64,000 nt of DNA from Candidatus Kryptoniota bacterium. GTDB taxonomy: Bacteria > Bacteroidota > Ignavibacteria > Kryptoniales > JAKASW01. Position 1 is the first letter of the stretch; each line of letters starts with the position of its first letter. The position numbers and the translations under genes are program-made. The stretch is from positions 33,883 through 97,882 of the forward strand of contig JAHECO010000012.1 of assembly GCA_024641705.1 (NCBI GenBank), written 5' to 3'. Shown in pieces: positions 44,835-53,357 of this stretch. The notes under the pieces are model-generated. The model was not told where the DNA came from. It ran no database searches and was given only the letters and a program-made list of their open reading frames with translations.

Positions 44835-45630
44835 CAGCCAGATCAACCTTTTCCTCCTCTGCGGTCTCAAGTACCGATACCAGTACGTCGAGAAGCGTCC
44901 GAAGCCTTTCAGGCCATCGGCATTGGCATTCGGCGGAGCACTCCACTCGACCATTTCCTGGCTTCACAAGCAGGAAATGGAGGGACGGAAAGTCCCTCCG
45001 GATCTGGTCCTCAGGATCTTCGACGCCGACTGGTACAGCCAGAAGACGGACATGGAGATACGGTACAAGGAAAACGAGCACGAGCTTGGGATGATCATCC
45101 TTGCCAAGCAGATGCTCCAGTTGTTCCTTGAAGAACCACGGAAGCCGGTGAAGGGGACCGAAGTCCCGTTTACCGTCCCGCTCATCAATCCGAGGACGAA
45201 GGAGAACCTGGGGATCACGTTGGAAGGCTTCTTTGATGTCATCGAAGCTGATGATACGATAGTCGAGTACAAGACTTCGGCAACCACCATCAGCCAGAGC
45301 GACGTCGATAATCACCTCCAGCTTACGGCCTACGGCTATGTCTTCGAGCAGCTCTTCCGCAAGCCAGCCAAAGGTTTCAGGATCGTGAACTTCGTGAAGA
45401 ACAAGAAGCCGAAAATAGTCACGACCGAAACCTCACGGACGGGCGCGAACTACGAGGCATTCTTCTTCCTCGTGAAGGAAGTCCTGAAAGCCATCAAGGT
45501 CGGTACGTTCCATCCGAGGCCGGGATACTGGTGCAAGGACTGCGAATACCGGGATGTCTGTCCGCTCTGGAAAACGAGCATTGTACGGCAGAAGACGGAA
45601 CCGGAAGGAGCTTTGGCCAATGGAGGCTAA
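44818..45630 (+). CDS. Cas4-like PD-(D/E)xK exonuclease with Fe-S cysteines
   Basis: A 270-residue RecB-family nuclease. The ATG at 44818 gives LSSSQINLFLLCGLKYRYQY, a family start with the first cluster Cys near residue 15. Catalytic Asp140 (EGFFDVIEAD), Glu150-x-Lys152 (TIVEYKTSA) and the QLTAYGY motif are all present; the last three cysteines are WCKDCEYRDVCP near residue 240. This matches Cas4/AddB-like single-strand-generating nucleases. No CRISPR array or other cas gene lies near, so a plasmid or phage recombination role is more likely than CRISPR adaptation. Confidence 0.88.
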   Translation: MDHLSSSQINLFLLCGLKYRYQYVEKRPKPFRPSALAFGGALHSTISWLHKQEMEGRKVPPDLVLRIFDADWYSQKTDMEIRYKENEHELGMIILAKQMLQLFLEEPRKPVKGTEVPFTVPLINPRTKENLGITLEGFFDVIEADDTIVEYKTSATTISQSDVDNHLQLTAYGYVFEQLFRKPAKGFRIVNFVKNKKPKIVTTETSRTGANYEAFFFLVKEVLKAIKVGTFHPRPGYWCKDCEYRDVCPLWKTSIVRQKTEPEGALANGG

Positions 45631-45904
45631 TCGGGGGGCGCGGGATGGTGAGCGCGGCGGCTTGAAAAAGGTGCGGAAGGTCCAGTACGGACACTACGAA
45701 GACAAAGCCGCCAAGCCTCATCCCGTAATTCGGATAGCCGGGAAATACTTGGAGAAGTTCGGGTTCAGGATAGGGGATGCGATAACGGTCGAAATCGGCG
45801 AAGGCAGGATCATGGTACGGAGATTAGCCGAACCGGATGGGGATTACGCCGGAAACGACGAAACAGTTCAGTCACCAAAACCAAAGGAGAGAAGTCATGG
45901 CTAA
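45620..45904 (+). CDS. SymE-like small protein
   Basis: A 94-residue basic protein starting at ATG 45620, with AAGGAG nine bases before it and an 11-base overlap with the nuclease gene. The centre HPVIRIAGKYLEKFGFRIGDAITVEIGEGRIMVRRL (in parts) matches the SymE toxin fold related to AbrB: strand, G-x-W/Y-L, GF-x-hG, strand. SymE proteins condense nucleoids or cleave RNA as type I toxins. In this operon a DNA-binding role is equally possible. No antisense RNA was identified. Confidence 0.7.
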   Translation: MEANRGARDGERGGLKKVRKVQYGHYEDKAAKPHPVIRIAGKYLEKFGFRIGDAITVEIGEGRIMVRRLAEPDGDYAGNDETVQSPKPKERSHG

Positions 45905-46121
45905 CGACAATGGCCTCTATTCGACGGTGGTCAAGAGTGGAAAGAACACGTACTTCGTTGACGTGAAGGAAGCGAAGAACGGGAACAAGTACCTCGCGAT
46001 AACCGAGAGCCAGGCCGGGGATCCTCCGAGGAAATCCACGATCAGGATCTTCGGAGAGGCAATCGGCAAGCTCAGGGATGCAGTTGCGGAAGCATCCGCC
46101 ACTATCCCGGAGCAACAGTAA
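45897..46121 (+). CDS. PUR-family (DUF3276-like) nucleic-acid-binding protein
   Basis: A 74-residue protein behind AAAGGAGAG. A single PUR-repeat pattern is visible: VVKSGKNTYFVDVKEAKNG and KYLAITESQ, then STIRIFGEAIGKLRDAV. Bacteroidota DUF3276 proteins have this fold and bind single-stranded DNA or RNA. Its start overlaps the SymE-like gene by eight bases. In an operon with a RecB-type nuclease, binding of single-stranded DNA intermediates is a sensible inference. Confidence 0.75.
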   Translation: MANDNGLYSTVVKSGKNTYFVDVKEAKNGNKYLAITESQAGDPPRKSTIRIFGEAIGKLRDAVAEASATIPEQQ

Positions 46122-46126
46122 CCAGC

Positions 46127-46162
46127 ATGTCCGTCCGTGGTCTCATGGACGGACATTTCTTT
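46127..46162 (+). terminator. Terminator after the PUR-like gene
   Basis: ATGTCCGTCC-gtggtctcat-GGACGGACAT followed by TTCTTT: ten perfect pairs. It separates the small-gene operon from the DUF932 gene and might act as an attenuator. Confidence 0.8.
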
Positions 46163-46187
46163 AACAACTCAAAAAGGAGAATCAATC

Positions 46188-47177
46188 ATGCCACACAATC
46201 TTAACGTGACGAACGGCGGCCCTTCCATGATGTATGTCGGGGAAACGCCTTGGCACAGTCTCGGAACGAAGCTCGACAAGCCCGCGACATCCGAAGAAGC
46301 CCTCCAGGCAGCAAGACTCGATTTCACGGTGGCGAAGTTCCAGCTTCAAACCACAGGCAACGGTCTTCCCGTCGAGAGTCACTTCGCGACTGTGAGAACC
46401 GACACGATGCAAATACTGGGCGTCGTCGGTTCCAGGTACGAGCCGATCCAGAACAAGGATGCCTTCACGACATTCGATGCACTGGTCGGCGAAGGGGAGG
46501 CGATCTACCACACGGCGGGAGCCTTAGGGAAAGGCGAACGCATTTGGCTTCTCGCAAAACTTCCCGATTACATCCGGGTCAACGGAAACGACATCGTGGA
46601 GAAGTACCTGCTTCTCGTAAATTCACATGACGGGAGCAGCACGGTGAGAGTGAAGCTTACGCCCATAAGGGTTGTCTGCGAGAACACGCTCTCGCTCGCC
46701 TTGAGCGGAGCGGAACAGGAAGTCCATATCCGGCACACATTGAACGCGAAAGAAAAGCTCAAGGAAGCCCATGAAATCCTCGGTCTCACGAACAAGCTCT
46801 ACATACAGCTCGATGCGATATTCAACCGTATGAGCGAGATGAAGGTGGAACAGCCTACGCTGACTGAATACGTCAAGACCGTTTTCCCAGGAAATCCCAA
46901 TTCTAAGGATCAGTCTTGGGTGAAAAAAATCCATGATACGGTCCTGGAACTGGCCGAATCTGGCGAAGGCGCTGAGATGACGAGAGGGACACTCTGGGGC
47001 GCATACAACGCCGTGACCGAGTACGTCGATCACTACCGGAATACGAAGGGAGACGAAACCGTGCGCTTGAGGTCAATGTGGTTCGGATCAGGTGAGAGGA
47101 TTAAGAAGAATGCGTTTAGGATTGCGGTCAACGTGTTGGAACATGAACCCGTGACATCGACTGGAACTTACGGATGA
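46188..47177 (+). CDS. DUF932 phage/plasmid-like protein
   Basis: A 329-residue protein behind AAAAAGGAGA. It begins PHNLNVTNGGPSMMYVGETPWHSLG, the usual TIGR03299/DUF932 start, with YEPIQNKDAF, GERIWLLAKLPDYI and VNSHDGSSTVRVKLTPIRVVCENTL in pieces. The family is common on plasmids and phages next to recombination genes; its function is unknown. An IS3-family element is inserted right behind its stop codon. Confidence 0.9.
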   Translation: MPHNLNVTNGGPSMMYVGETPWHSLGTKLDKPATSEEALQAARLDFTVAKFQLQTTGNGLPVESHFATVRTDTMQILGVVGSRYEPIQNKDAFTTFDALVGEGEAIYHTAGALGKGERIWLLAKLPDYIRVNGNDIVEKYLLLVNSHDGSSTVRVKLTPIRVVCENTLSLALSGAEQEVHIRHTLNAKEKLKEAHEILGLTNKLYIQLDAIFNRMSEMKVEQPTLTEYVKTVFPGNPNSKDQSWVKKIHDTVLELAESGEGAEMTRGTLWGAYNAVTEYVDHYRNTKGDETVRLRSMWFGSGERIKKNAFRIAVNVLEHEPVTSTGTYG

Positions 47178-47278
47178 TGATACAAAGGCGAAAGGAAGTA
47201 GATTGTTCTGATCTGTACCCCGAAAAGTGGACACCAAACTGTCCACTTTTTTATTTAGGGATATAATAAACACAATCT

Positions 47279-47692
47279 ATGAACAGGCGAATATTTAACG
47301 TCGAGCAGATTGAAAATCTGCTCGACAACAGGTACGTCGCTAAGTGCACCGAGAAGTCGATCACGTATTCCAGGGAATTCAAGATGCTCGCGATCAAACG
47401 ACATTACGAAGGTCAGAACGCCGCACAGATATTCCGTGATGCCGGATTCGAGCTGGCGGTAGTGGGCAGGAATTTGCCGTACGCCTGCATGAACAGATGG
47501 TTGAGGACGTGCAGGCTCGAGGGTCTCGCCAGATTAAACAAGGAAACTCGGGGTCACGGCGGGAGTGGCGGCCGACCAAGAAGCAAGGACCTGACGGCTG
47601 CCGACAGGATTAAGCGATTGGAGACAGAGATCGCATATCTGAAAGCGGAAAACTATTTTTTAGTCAAACTCCGGGCCTTAAAAAAGAGTTGA
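47279..47692 (+). CDS. IS3-family transposase OrfA
   Basis: A 137-residue DNA-binding subunit. A HTH (YSREFKMLAIKRHYEGQNAAQIFRDAG region) is followed by a leucine-zipper-like coiled coil (IKRLETEIAYLKAENYFL). Near its end the sequence A AAA AAG (47680-47686) is in the right phase for -1 frameshifting into OrfB. Confidence 0.9.
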   Translation: MNRRIFNVEQIENLLDNRYVAKCTEKSITYSREFKMLAIKRHYEGQNAAQIFRDAGFELAVVGRNLPYACMNRWLRTCRLEGLARLNKETRGHGGSGGRPRSKDLTAADRIKRLETEIAYLKAENYFLVKLRALKKS

Positions 47693-48576
47693 AACTACGG
47701 CCACGCCAGAAGTATGAGATCTTCAAGTCGTTGGGTATGAATATCGAGATATTGTGTTCGATCGGGCAAGTTTCGAGAAGCGGCTATTACCGCTGGAGGC
47801 AGAACTCCGTAAAACCGGCTAGGGATTTCGATGACTACCTGACAATCAAAGAAATATTCGATAGAGGCAGGGGCAGGTACGGTTGGCGGACGGTGCAGAT
47901 GCGCCTGTCACGAAAAGGGGTGATGATGAATCACAAGAAGATAATCAGGATCATGAAGGCATATCACCTGACCGCTAAAATACGGCGAGCCAATCCGTAC
48001 AGGCAGCAAGTCAGAAGGACACAGGAGCACCGTACGTTCAACAACGAGCTCAACCGGGAATTCAAGCCGGGAATCCCGTTCAAGGCTTTTTGTACCGATA
48101 TTACATACCTGCCGTACAGTCGGCGCATGGCTTATCTCTCGGCCATCAAGGACATCGGCAGTGGTGAGATCGTAGGGTGGCACCTGTCGCAGCACATGGA
48201 GATGGATCTTGTGACCGGAACGATTGAAAAAATGAAGAAGAATGACAGTCTGCGTCTGGAGTCGTTCCGGAACATTCTGATCCATTCGGACCAAGGACTC
48301 CACTACACCAACCCCGAGTATGTTAAAGTGATCAAAGATTTGAAAATGGTTCAATCGATGTCAAGAAAAGGCAACTACCTTGACAACGCTCCGATGGAAT
48401 CATTCTTCGGACATTTGAAAGATGAAGTCGATTACAAATCTTGCAAGACGTTCGACGAACTCAATCTGCTAATCGAGAATTACATGGAATATTACAATCG
48501 GGAGCGTCAACAGTGGAATTTAAAAAAGATGACCACCATTGAATACAGGAATCATCTTTTGAAGGATGGCGCTTAG
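47689..48576 (+). CDS. IS3-family transposase OrfB (DDE catalytic part)
   Basis: A 295-residue integrase-like catalytic part. The HTH_21 segment (GRGRYGWRTVQMRLSRKG) is followed by DDE residues: Asp in FCTDITYLPY, Asp in LIHSDQGLHYTNPEY and Glu in NAPMESFFGHLKDE. The nominal start is TTG; the true product is probably an OrfAB fusion made by slippage at 47680-47686. Complete. Confidence 0.93.
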   Translation: MKLRPRQKYEIFKSLGMNIEILCSIGQVSRSGYYRWRQNSVKPARDFDDYLTIKEIFDRGRGRYGWRTVQMRLSRKGVMMNHKKIIRIMKAYHLTAKIRRANPYRQQVRRTQEHRTFNNELNREFKPGIPFKAFCTDITYLPYSRRMAYLSAIKDIGSGEIVGWHLSQHMEMDLVTGTIEKMKKNDSLRLESFRNILIHSDQGLHYTNPEYVKVIKDLKMVQSMSRKGNYLDNAPMESFFGHLKDEVDYKSCKTFDELNLLIENYMEYYNRERQQWNLKKMTTIEYRNHLLKDGA

Positions 48577-48816
48577 TTTTTACCCGTGTCTACTAAACGG
48601 GGTACGGTTCAGTTCTACTTCCTTTTTGTTTCCAGAAATCAAAAGCCGGCTTGAGTTCTGCGTTTATTTGGGATAAGAATAGGAGATTGTTGTGCCGAAT
48701 CTATCTTAATTCTGCATAATTGAATCTTCACATTCCCTATATTACATTTAAAAACTCAAAATGACGAAGACTGCAATCCTGAAGTATTGGAACGTCACAC
48801 ATTCAGAGGGTACGCG

Positions 48817-50169
48817 GTGCCCTCTGTGACCGATTGCGTGGATACAAATGTCCTCACACCTAGCCGCAGGGACTTCATTTCATCCAACCATATTTCTCTG
48901 ACGGGTGTAGTGGATGCTGATCTTTTCGAAGATCGCTATGCGAATTTCTGTTCTAGTGGTGCCATAAACACCCCCCTTTTGATTGATTTCCGTGGGGCAG
49001 AGTTCATTGAGTTAGCATGCTTAGCTAATTGTATTGCGGCGATGGTGAAGCGCAAAGAACTTAATTTTCAGACTTTTGTGGGATATCCGGAGAAGAAGGC
49101 AGTTATTGATTTTCTGTCAGTCTGGCGTTTTGATAATGCAATTGAGGAGGCACTGGGGATCCCCTTCGGTAAAATACTGCTCAAAGAGGATATGAACCTA
49201 TACCGAGGCAAACAAACGGCCTACACTGGGATAGGCGGGGGATTGCAGGCGTTGGAATTTGACCCTGATTGGGATGGAAACATGTTTTCCCGGCGAAATT
49301 TTTTCGAGTTCATAACCATTAAGGCTAGCACAGAACCCAATATTGTTCCCTCGGGTGCATTCCTATCTGCCCCCAGAAGCGAAAGTAAGAGATGGACAGG
49401 GGAGTTGATCAAGGAAGTACTCAAATCCCATCTTGGTTCCGATTCTCCTTCCACTGATATTGCCCGTGTAATTGTTTTTGAGTCTCTAAGCAATGCTGTA
49501 AGGCACCCCAGAGCCACTCTAATACAGTGCGCATCCATTTTTCAATCAGCCGATTTATCGGGGTCTTCCTCAAATCAATCCCAAGAGAAGGCACCAAAGC
49601 CACCGGGTACGCTGAGACTTTGCGTTTGGGATGACGGCGATTCAATAGCATCGACGCTAACAAACGCCGCGCAGTCTGGACAACCCATCAGGGCACCAGG
49701 GTTTCCACCATACATGTTTGAGCGAATACACGTTAAGGTTAGAGACTTTTCTGGCAAAGATGTAGATGAGGTTATTGTACCACAATCCGAAGACCCGAGG
49801 CTGGAGTCTCCCGAATGGTTATATTTGCTGTCAAGCCTTTTCCCAGGCATCACGCGGACACTGGCACACCGCGTCCCAAACGTTGATCCATTTGACGACG
49901 AGAGCAAAGAGACTTACCTCACTCCCGGCATGGGACTTTACGCACTGACACGGACGGTTCTAGACCAATTTCAAGGAACTCTTTTCTTGAGAAGTGGGAA
50001 TTGCCGCCTTGTTCTTGATATAGCTCACGACGCTTATCGTGTTCAATATAAAGTCCGCTACAAAGCCAAGATTACATTGTACCCGAAGGATTTTGTTCCT
50101 TTCAAGGGCAATTTATTGACCATGGTCATTCCAACAAAATCCCGCACTGTGACCTCCAAGATGTCGTGA
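48817..50169 (+). CDS. STAS-like plus GHKL ATPase protein (gene A of three-gene system)
   Basis: A 450-residue protein. GTG 48817 is preferred (AGAGGG six bases before it); TTG 48787 would add ten residues. Residues about 20-115 resemble a STAS domain: PLLIDFRGAEFIELACL, an NCIAAMVKRK helix and AVIDFLSVWRFDNAIEE. Residues about 205-430 are a histidine-kinase-type ATPase: N box ESLSNAVRHP at 222-231, G1 box WDDGDS around 271-275 and G2 box TPGMGLYALTR with GMGL at 371-374. There is no phospho-acceptor His domain or receiver, so it may be an ATP-driven switch or a Ser/Thr kinase of the anti-sigma kind. Its stop overlaps the next start (GTGA). Confidence 0.8.
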   Translation: MPSVTDCVDTNVLTPSRRDFISSNHISLTGVVDADLFEDRYANFCSSGAINTPLLIDFRGAEFIELACLANCIAAMVKRKELNFQTFVGYPEKKAVIDFLSVWRFDNAIEEALGIPFGKILLKEDMNLYRGKQTAYTGIGGGLQALEFDPDWDGNMFSRRNFFEFITIKASTEPNIVPSGAFLSAPRSESKRWTGELIKEVLKSHLGSDSPSTDIARVIVFESLSNAVRHPRATLIQCASIFQSADLSGSSSNQSQEKAPKPPGTLRLCVWDDGDSIASTLTNAAQSGQPIRAPGFPPYMFERIHVKVRDFSGKDVDEVIVPQSEDPRLESPEWLYLLSSLFPGITRTLAHRVPNVDPFDDESKETYLTPGMGLYALTRTVLDQFQGTLFLRSGNCRLVLDIAHDAYRVQYKVRYKAKITLYPKDFVPFKGNLLTMVIPTKSRTVTSKMS

Positions 50170-51908
50170 ACTACGCTTCCATCCTCGTTAAAATAGGTTA
50201 TTCCGGTCGGCGAGCTTTAGGGGAAAAGCATCTCGAATTTCATAGGCAAGTTGCTGAACTCATGATCCCTCACGGCGATGAACCCTTGGTTAGGGTCGGA
50301 ATAAAGGAGATCTCGACAATTGACCACAGAGACTATGTCCACAACTCTTCAGTAATTAAGTCTGTTATTATTGAAGCTCTTAAATCTGTCGTTACCGATG
50401 GAGTAAATGTGGATTCCTTCATTGTCGATTTCACAGACAATCCATTTGTAATGCTGCGTGAGCCTCTTCTTCTTGGGCTAATTGGGACCATCGCTGAATC
50501 GTCAGATGCAGACCTCTGTTCAAGATTTTGTGTGCTGATACCGGAATTGCCTGGCATATTCTCAGCTTCGATTCAAAGACTCGCTAATCTATCGTCGCAA
50601 CCTGGAGGTTCTAATTGTGATGTATGGATTATATCCAACTCAGGTAGAAGCTATAGGTACTCAGATAGTAGGTTGAAAACCGACGAATACTTTGGAAAGT
50701 ATGCTGAGATTATTTCTGCCTTCCGCGATCAACCTTTGGATAAGCTGAAAAAAAAATGTATACGTAGACTTGGCCATTTTAGATCATTCGATTCGAACGA
50801 TCCATCCACAGCTAGATGTAGAAAATATTCCTATTATCTTCATGCGTGCGACAGGGAACTCCGACGTCTGATTTCTGATTGGTGGACTCTGAATGCTTTG
50901 AACTCAGGAGCGATTTTGTATGATGCGGCTGCCAGCACCGAACTGAAGAATGCTATTAGAGCTTTTTCTGAATCTAAGTCGATTATCGCCGAACGCATCA
51001 CCGACGCAGTAACAAACGTACAATTACAGAAAGATATTCGCAAATCGGGTGAATGCACCTTAATTCTAGACGTTGTCGATACTGGCATGACCCTTGACAA
51101 ACATATCCAATCCCTAAAAGCACTGGGGATTATTATCTCTCCCAAGATTCTGGTGGCAATTAGCAAGAATGGAGCTAGAGACTTTAAATACGAGCATTTT
51201 GACGTTCATGCTTTCTTGTCTAGGAGATCAGGTTCGGAGCCTTTTCCATGTGAGCAAGACAAGCTAGAGTTGGCACCGACTCCCGAATCATATGAGCCAT
51301 TTGAGAAAATTAGAACTTACGACATGTTATCCATGATCGAAGCTTCTGGATGGGAAGCGGAGCCAACCGAAGAGGTTCCGGACAACGTTGGTAAAGGGTA
51401 CCCAATTGTGCCGAAGTTTTCAAAACTGCTGAGTGAGTTCGGTGATTGGATAGCTTTCAAGGCCCACATCATGCTAAAGAGGATACATCCCCTTGATTCA
51501 TTCGACTGGTTTATTGTTCATGTTGATGATGCGGATTCGGCAGCCTTTGCGGATTTGCTTCAAAATCTACTGGACTACAAAGTAAAAGTTGTGAAAATTC
51601 CTCGAGATATCATCAAGAAAGCACAAGATCGTGGAAACGAGTGGGAGGAAGTGTTGAAAGGAGTCGGCAAAGAAGATTGGGTCGGGCGGTTTGAAGCAAC
51701 TACTGGTATCAAGGCATTGATTTTGGACATATTTAACGGTTCTGGTAATACAATGCAATCTTTGGCGAAATTGCTGGAGCACCTGCGGATCGAGCCCTTT
51801 GCCTATATAAGTTTGGTTGATTTCGATCCCGAGAACAAGAAACCACAAATTGAGTTTCCGAGATACTCGCTCTATGACTGGTACAACCCCCGCCAGCTAA
51901 ACGACTAG
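50166..51908 (+). CDS. Phosphoribosyltransferase-like protein (gene B)
   Basis: A 580-residue protein starting with GTG inside the stop of gene A. A PRPP-binding-type signature lies at residues 299-310, LILDVVDTGMTL (hydrophobic strand, acidic residues, then TGxT). It follows GAILYDAAASTELKNAI and a long helix. A second, degenerate strand-loop, LILDIFNGSGNT, stands at 518-529 and suggests a tandem or pseudo-domain. The N-terminal 180 residues include VDSFIVDFTDNPFVMLREP, which recalls the STAS-like strand of gene A. No membrane segments. The fold call is moderate; the reaction is unknown. Possibilities are nucleotide salvage, nucleoside-like signal synthesis or a non-catalytic sensor. Confidence 0.7.
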   Translation: MNYASILVKIGYSGRRALGEKHLEFHRQVAELMIPHGDEPLVRVGIKEISTIDHRDYVHNSSVIKSVIIEALKSVVTDGVNVDSFIVDFTDNPFVMLREPLLLGLIGTIAESSDADLCSRFCVLIPELPGIFSASIQRLANLSSQPGGSNCDVWIISNSGRSYRYSDSRLKTDEYFGKYAEIISAFRDQPLDKLKKKCIRRLGHFRSFDSNDPSTARCRKYSYYLHACDRELRRLISDWWTLNALNSGAILYDAAASTELKNAIRAFSESKSIIAERITDAVTNVQLQKDIRKSGECTLILDVVDTGMTLDKHIQSLKALGIIISPKILVAISKNGARDFKYEHFDVHAFLSRRSGSEPFPCEQDKLELAPTPESYEPFEKIRTYDMLSMIEASGWEAEPTEEVPDNVGKGYPIVPKFSKLLSEFGDWIAFKAHIMLKRIHPLDSFDWFIVHVDDADSAAFADLLQNLLDYKVKVVKIPRDIIKKAQDRGNEWEEVLKGVGKEDWVGRFEATTGIKALILDIFNGSGNTMQSLAKLLEHLRIEPFAYISLVDFDPENKKPQIEFPRYSLYDWYNPRQLND

Positions 51909-51922
51909 GAAGAGAATTAAGA

Positions 51923-53053
51923 GTGCCATCTGATAAGGAAAGTGAACTGGATGCTTGTCGAGTTTTGGCGTTCCACTTAGGTGAACATGATCCGCACGAT
52001 CCGCGACAGTTCGATAAGAGAGAAGTTATCCTAAGGAACCTGTGTTGGCGACTGAGTAAACTTGATCAGGTTGACAAGTTGGAGGCCATGGCAAGTTCAT
52101 GGTACAATTCAATTCCGATTGACTTGAGGCAGAAGTTTCCGAAACTAAACGTCAGCAGGGAGGAAATTGAAAAAGCAATTGAAAAGAGCAAGAAAAAAAG
52201 GGATGTCGGTATCATAACCGTCATGGATAGCGAGCTGGACGCAGTCCTGTTGGCCCTTGGCAAAGAGAAAGGGTCATTGGAAAAGGAAGACTCATGGAGC
52301 GGTCCCTTTCGATATTGGGAGTGCGTTGCCACACAGGAAGATGGCGTGCGGCTCAGTGTCGTGGTCACGCTGGTTGGTAGTCCCACGAATGTCCCTTGCG
52401 CTATCTGCGTTGAACACTTGCTGACAGTTTACTCTGTCGATTTGTTAGTCCTCGTCGGCATCGCGGCCGGTCCTCCCCAAAAAGTTAGGCTCGGTGACGT
52501 TATTTTTGCGGACTCGGTTTACGATTATGAGCACGTTCGCTTGGAGGTTCGTAAGATATGGCGGCATCTACCTTTCTCGTATCATAAAGGTTCTGGGAGG
52601 CCTAAGTACGTACCTAATGCGCTTATGAATGAGTTGACTTCGGATCGCGAATTGTATACCCAACATTTCTCGCGCTCAAGAATTCTACACGACCAATGTG
52701 TTCAAAGGACAAAATTGGAGAGATTGCCGACTCTTCCGGGCAATTATAAACCAGAATTTCATCACGGCACTATCGCATCAGGTGAAAAGCTTATCGCGGA
52801 TGGCTCTTTAGGAAAAATGTACGAACGAATTGACCAACAAATAAGAGCAGGTGAACAGGAAGGAAGTGGATTCTCACAGGCTGCGGTACATAACAAAGTC
52901 AAGTGGTGCATATTTCGTGGGATAAGTGATTATGGTGACCCTACTAAGGATCATCCAGAAAAAGAGAAATGGCAATTTGAAGCAGCTCTGAATGCTGCGT
53001 CAGCTGCAGTAACGTTTCTTCAAACAGTCTGGAAACCCGCGCATACTGAATGA
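51923..53053 (+). CDS. Nucleoside phosphorylase-like effector (gene C)
   Basis: A 376-residue protein starting with GTG 14 bases after gene B. From residue 94 on it belongs to the PNP/MTA-SAH nucleosidase superfamily: DVGIITVMDSELDAVLLALG, LLVLVGIAAG-PPQKVRLGDVIFAD, HHGTIASGEKLIADG, and RGISDYGDPTKD, whose Asp corresponds to the purine-contacting acid. Residues 1-92 are an extra helical domain (VLAFHLGEHDPHD, ILRNLCWRLSKL) like the death-like effector-associated domains of bacterial immune proteins. Related phosphorylase-type effectors in Detocs, CBASS and Avs systems destroy ATP during phage infection. That function is inferred here. Confidence 0.85.
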   Translation: MPSDKESELDACRVLAFHLGEHDPHDPRQFDKREVILRNLCWRLSKLDQVDKLEAMASSWYNSIPIDLRQKFPKLNVSREEIEKAIEKSKKKRDVGIITVMDSELDAVLLALGKEKGSLEKEDSWSGPFRYWECVATQEDGVRLSVVVTLVGSPTNVPCAICVEHLLTVYSVDLLVLVGIAAGPPQKVRLGDVIFADSVYDYEHVRLEVRKIWRHLPFSYHKGSGRPKYVPNALMNELTSDRELYTQHFSRSRILHDQCVQRTKLERLPTLPGNYKPEFHHGTIASGEKLIADGSLGKMYERIDQQIRAGEQEGSGFSQAAVHNKVKWCIFRGISDYGDPTKDHPEKEKWQFEAALNAASAAVTFLQTVWKPAHTE

Positions 53054-53357
53054 GTTGGAAATCAGCCAACTTGTCATCTGCATGCGCTTGCCTATAGTCA
53101 TATAGAATAAGTCCATGAAAAAGCGATATGACGCGGTCGATGATGACTCAGTTCCTCATCGCGGAACTCGCAAGACCTGCCCCCGCCAAGTTCTACTCGT
53201 TTAAAGGTCTTCTTTTCAGATTAACATTGAGTAATCTGCCTGTGGATAAGTCTTCTTGTGATGGTTTACAACCCACTTTATGCTTAAGAAAGCCAGGGGC
53301 CATGTTCTCTCATTAGCAAAATCTGGTTTCTCTTAACAACGATAAGGAGGGTTAAGC
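53054..53357. other. Intergenic region behind the three-gene system
   Basis: No gene seen. A weak hairpin AGTTGG-aaatcag-CCAACT at about 53055-53073 directly after gene C might terminate it, but the T-run is poor. AAGGAGG at the right end is the ribosome site of the next gene. Confidence 0.4.

Larger units (their letters stand above)
47191..48625 (+). mobile_element. IS3-family (IS150-like) insertion sequence
   Basis: Inverted ends are AAAGGAAGTAGA (47191-47202) and TCTACTTCCTTT (48614-48625), with inner arms TGTACCCCG...AGTgGACAC (from 47214) and its inverse at 48585-48606. Two overlapping frames inside encode OrfA and OrfB. No clear target duplication could be fixed; exact ends may be the inner arms. 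The element looks intact and possibly active. Confidence 0.88.

Noticed and set aside
44818..45630. Cas4-like gene as a sign of a CRISPR system
   Set aside because: No repeat-spacer array and no other cas gene is visible anywhere in the window.
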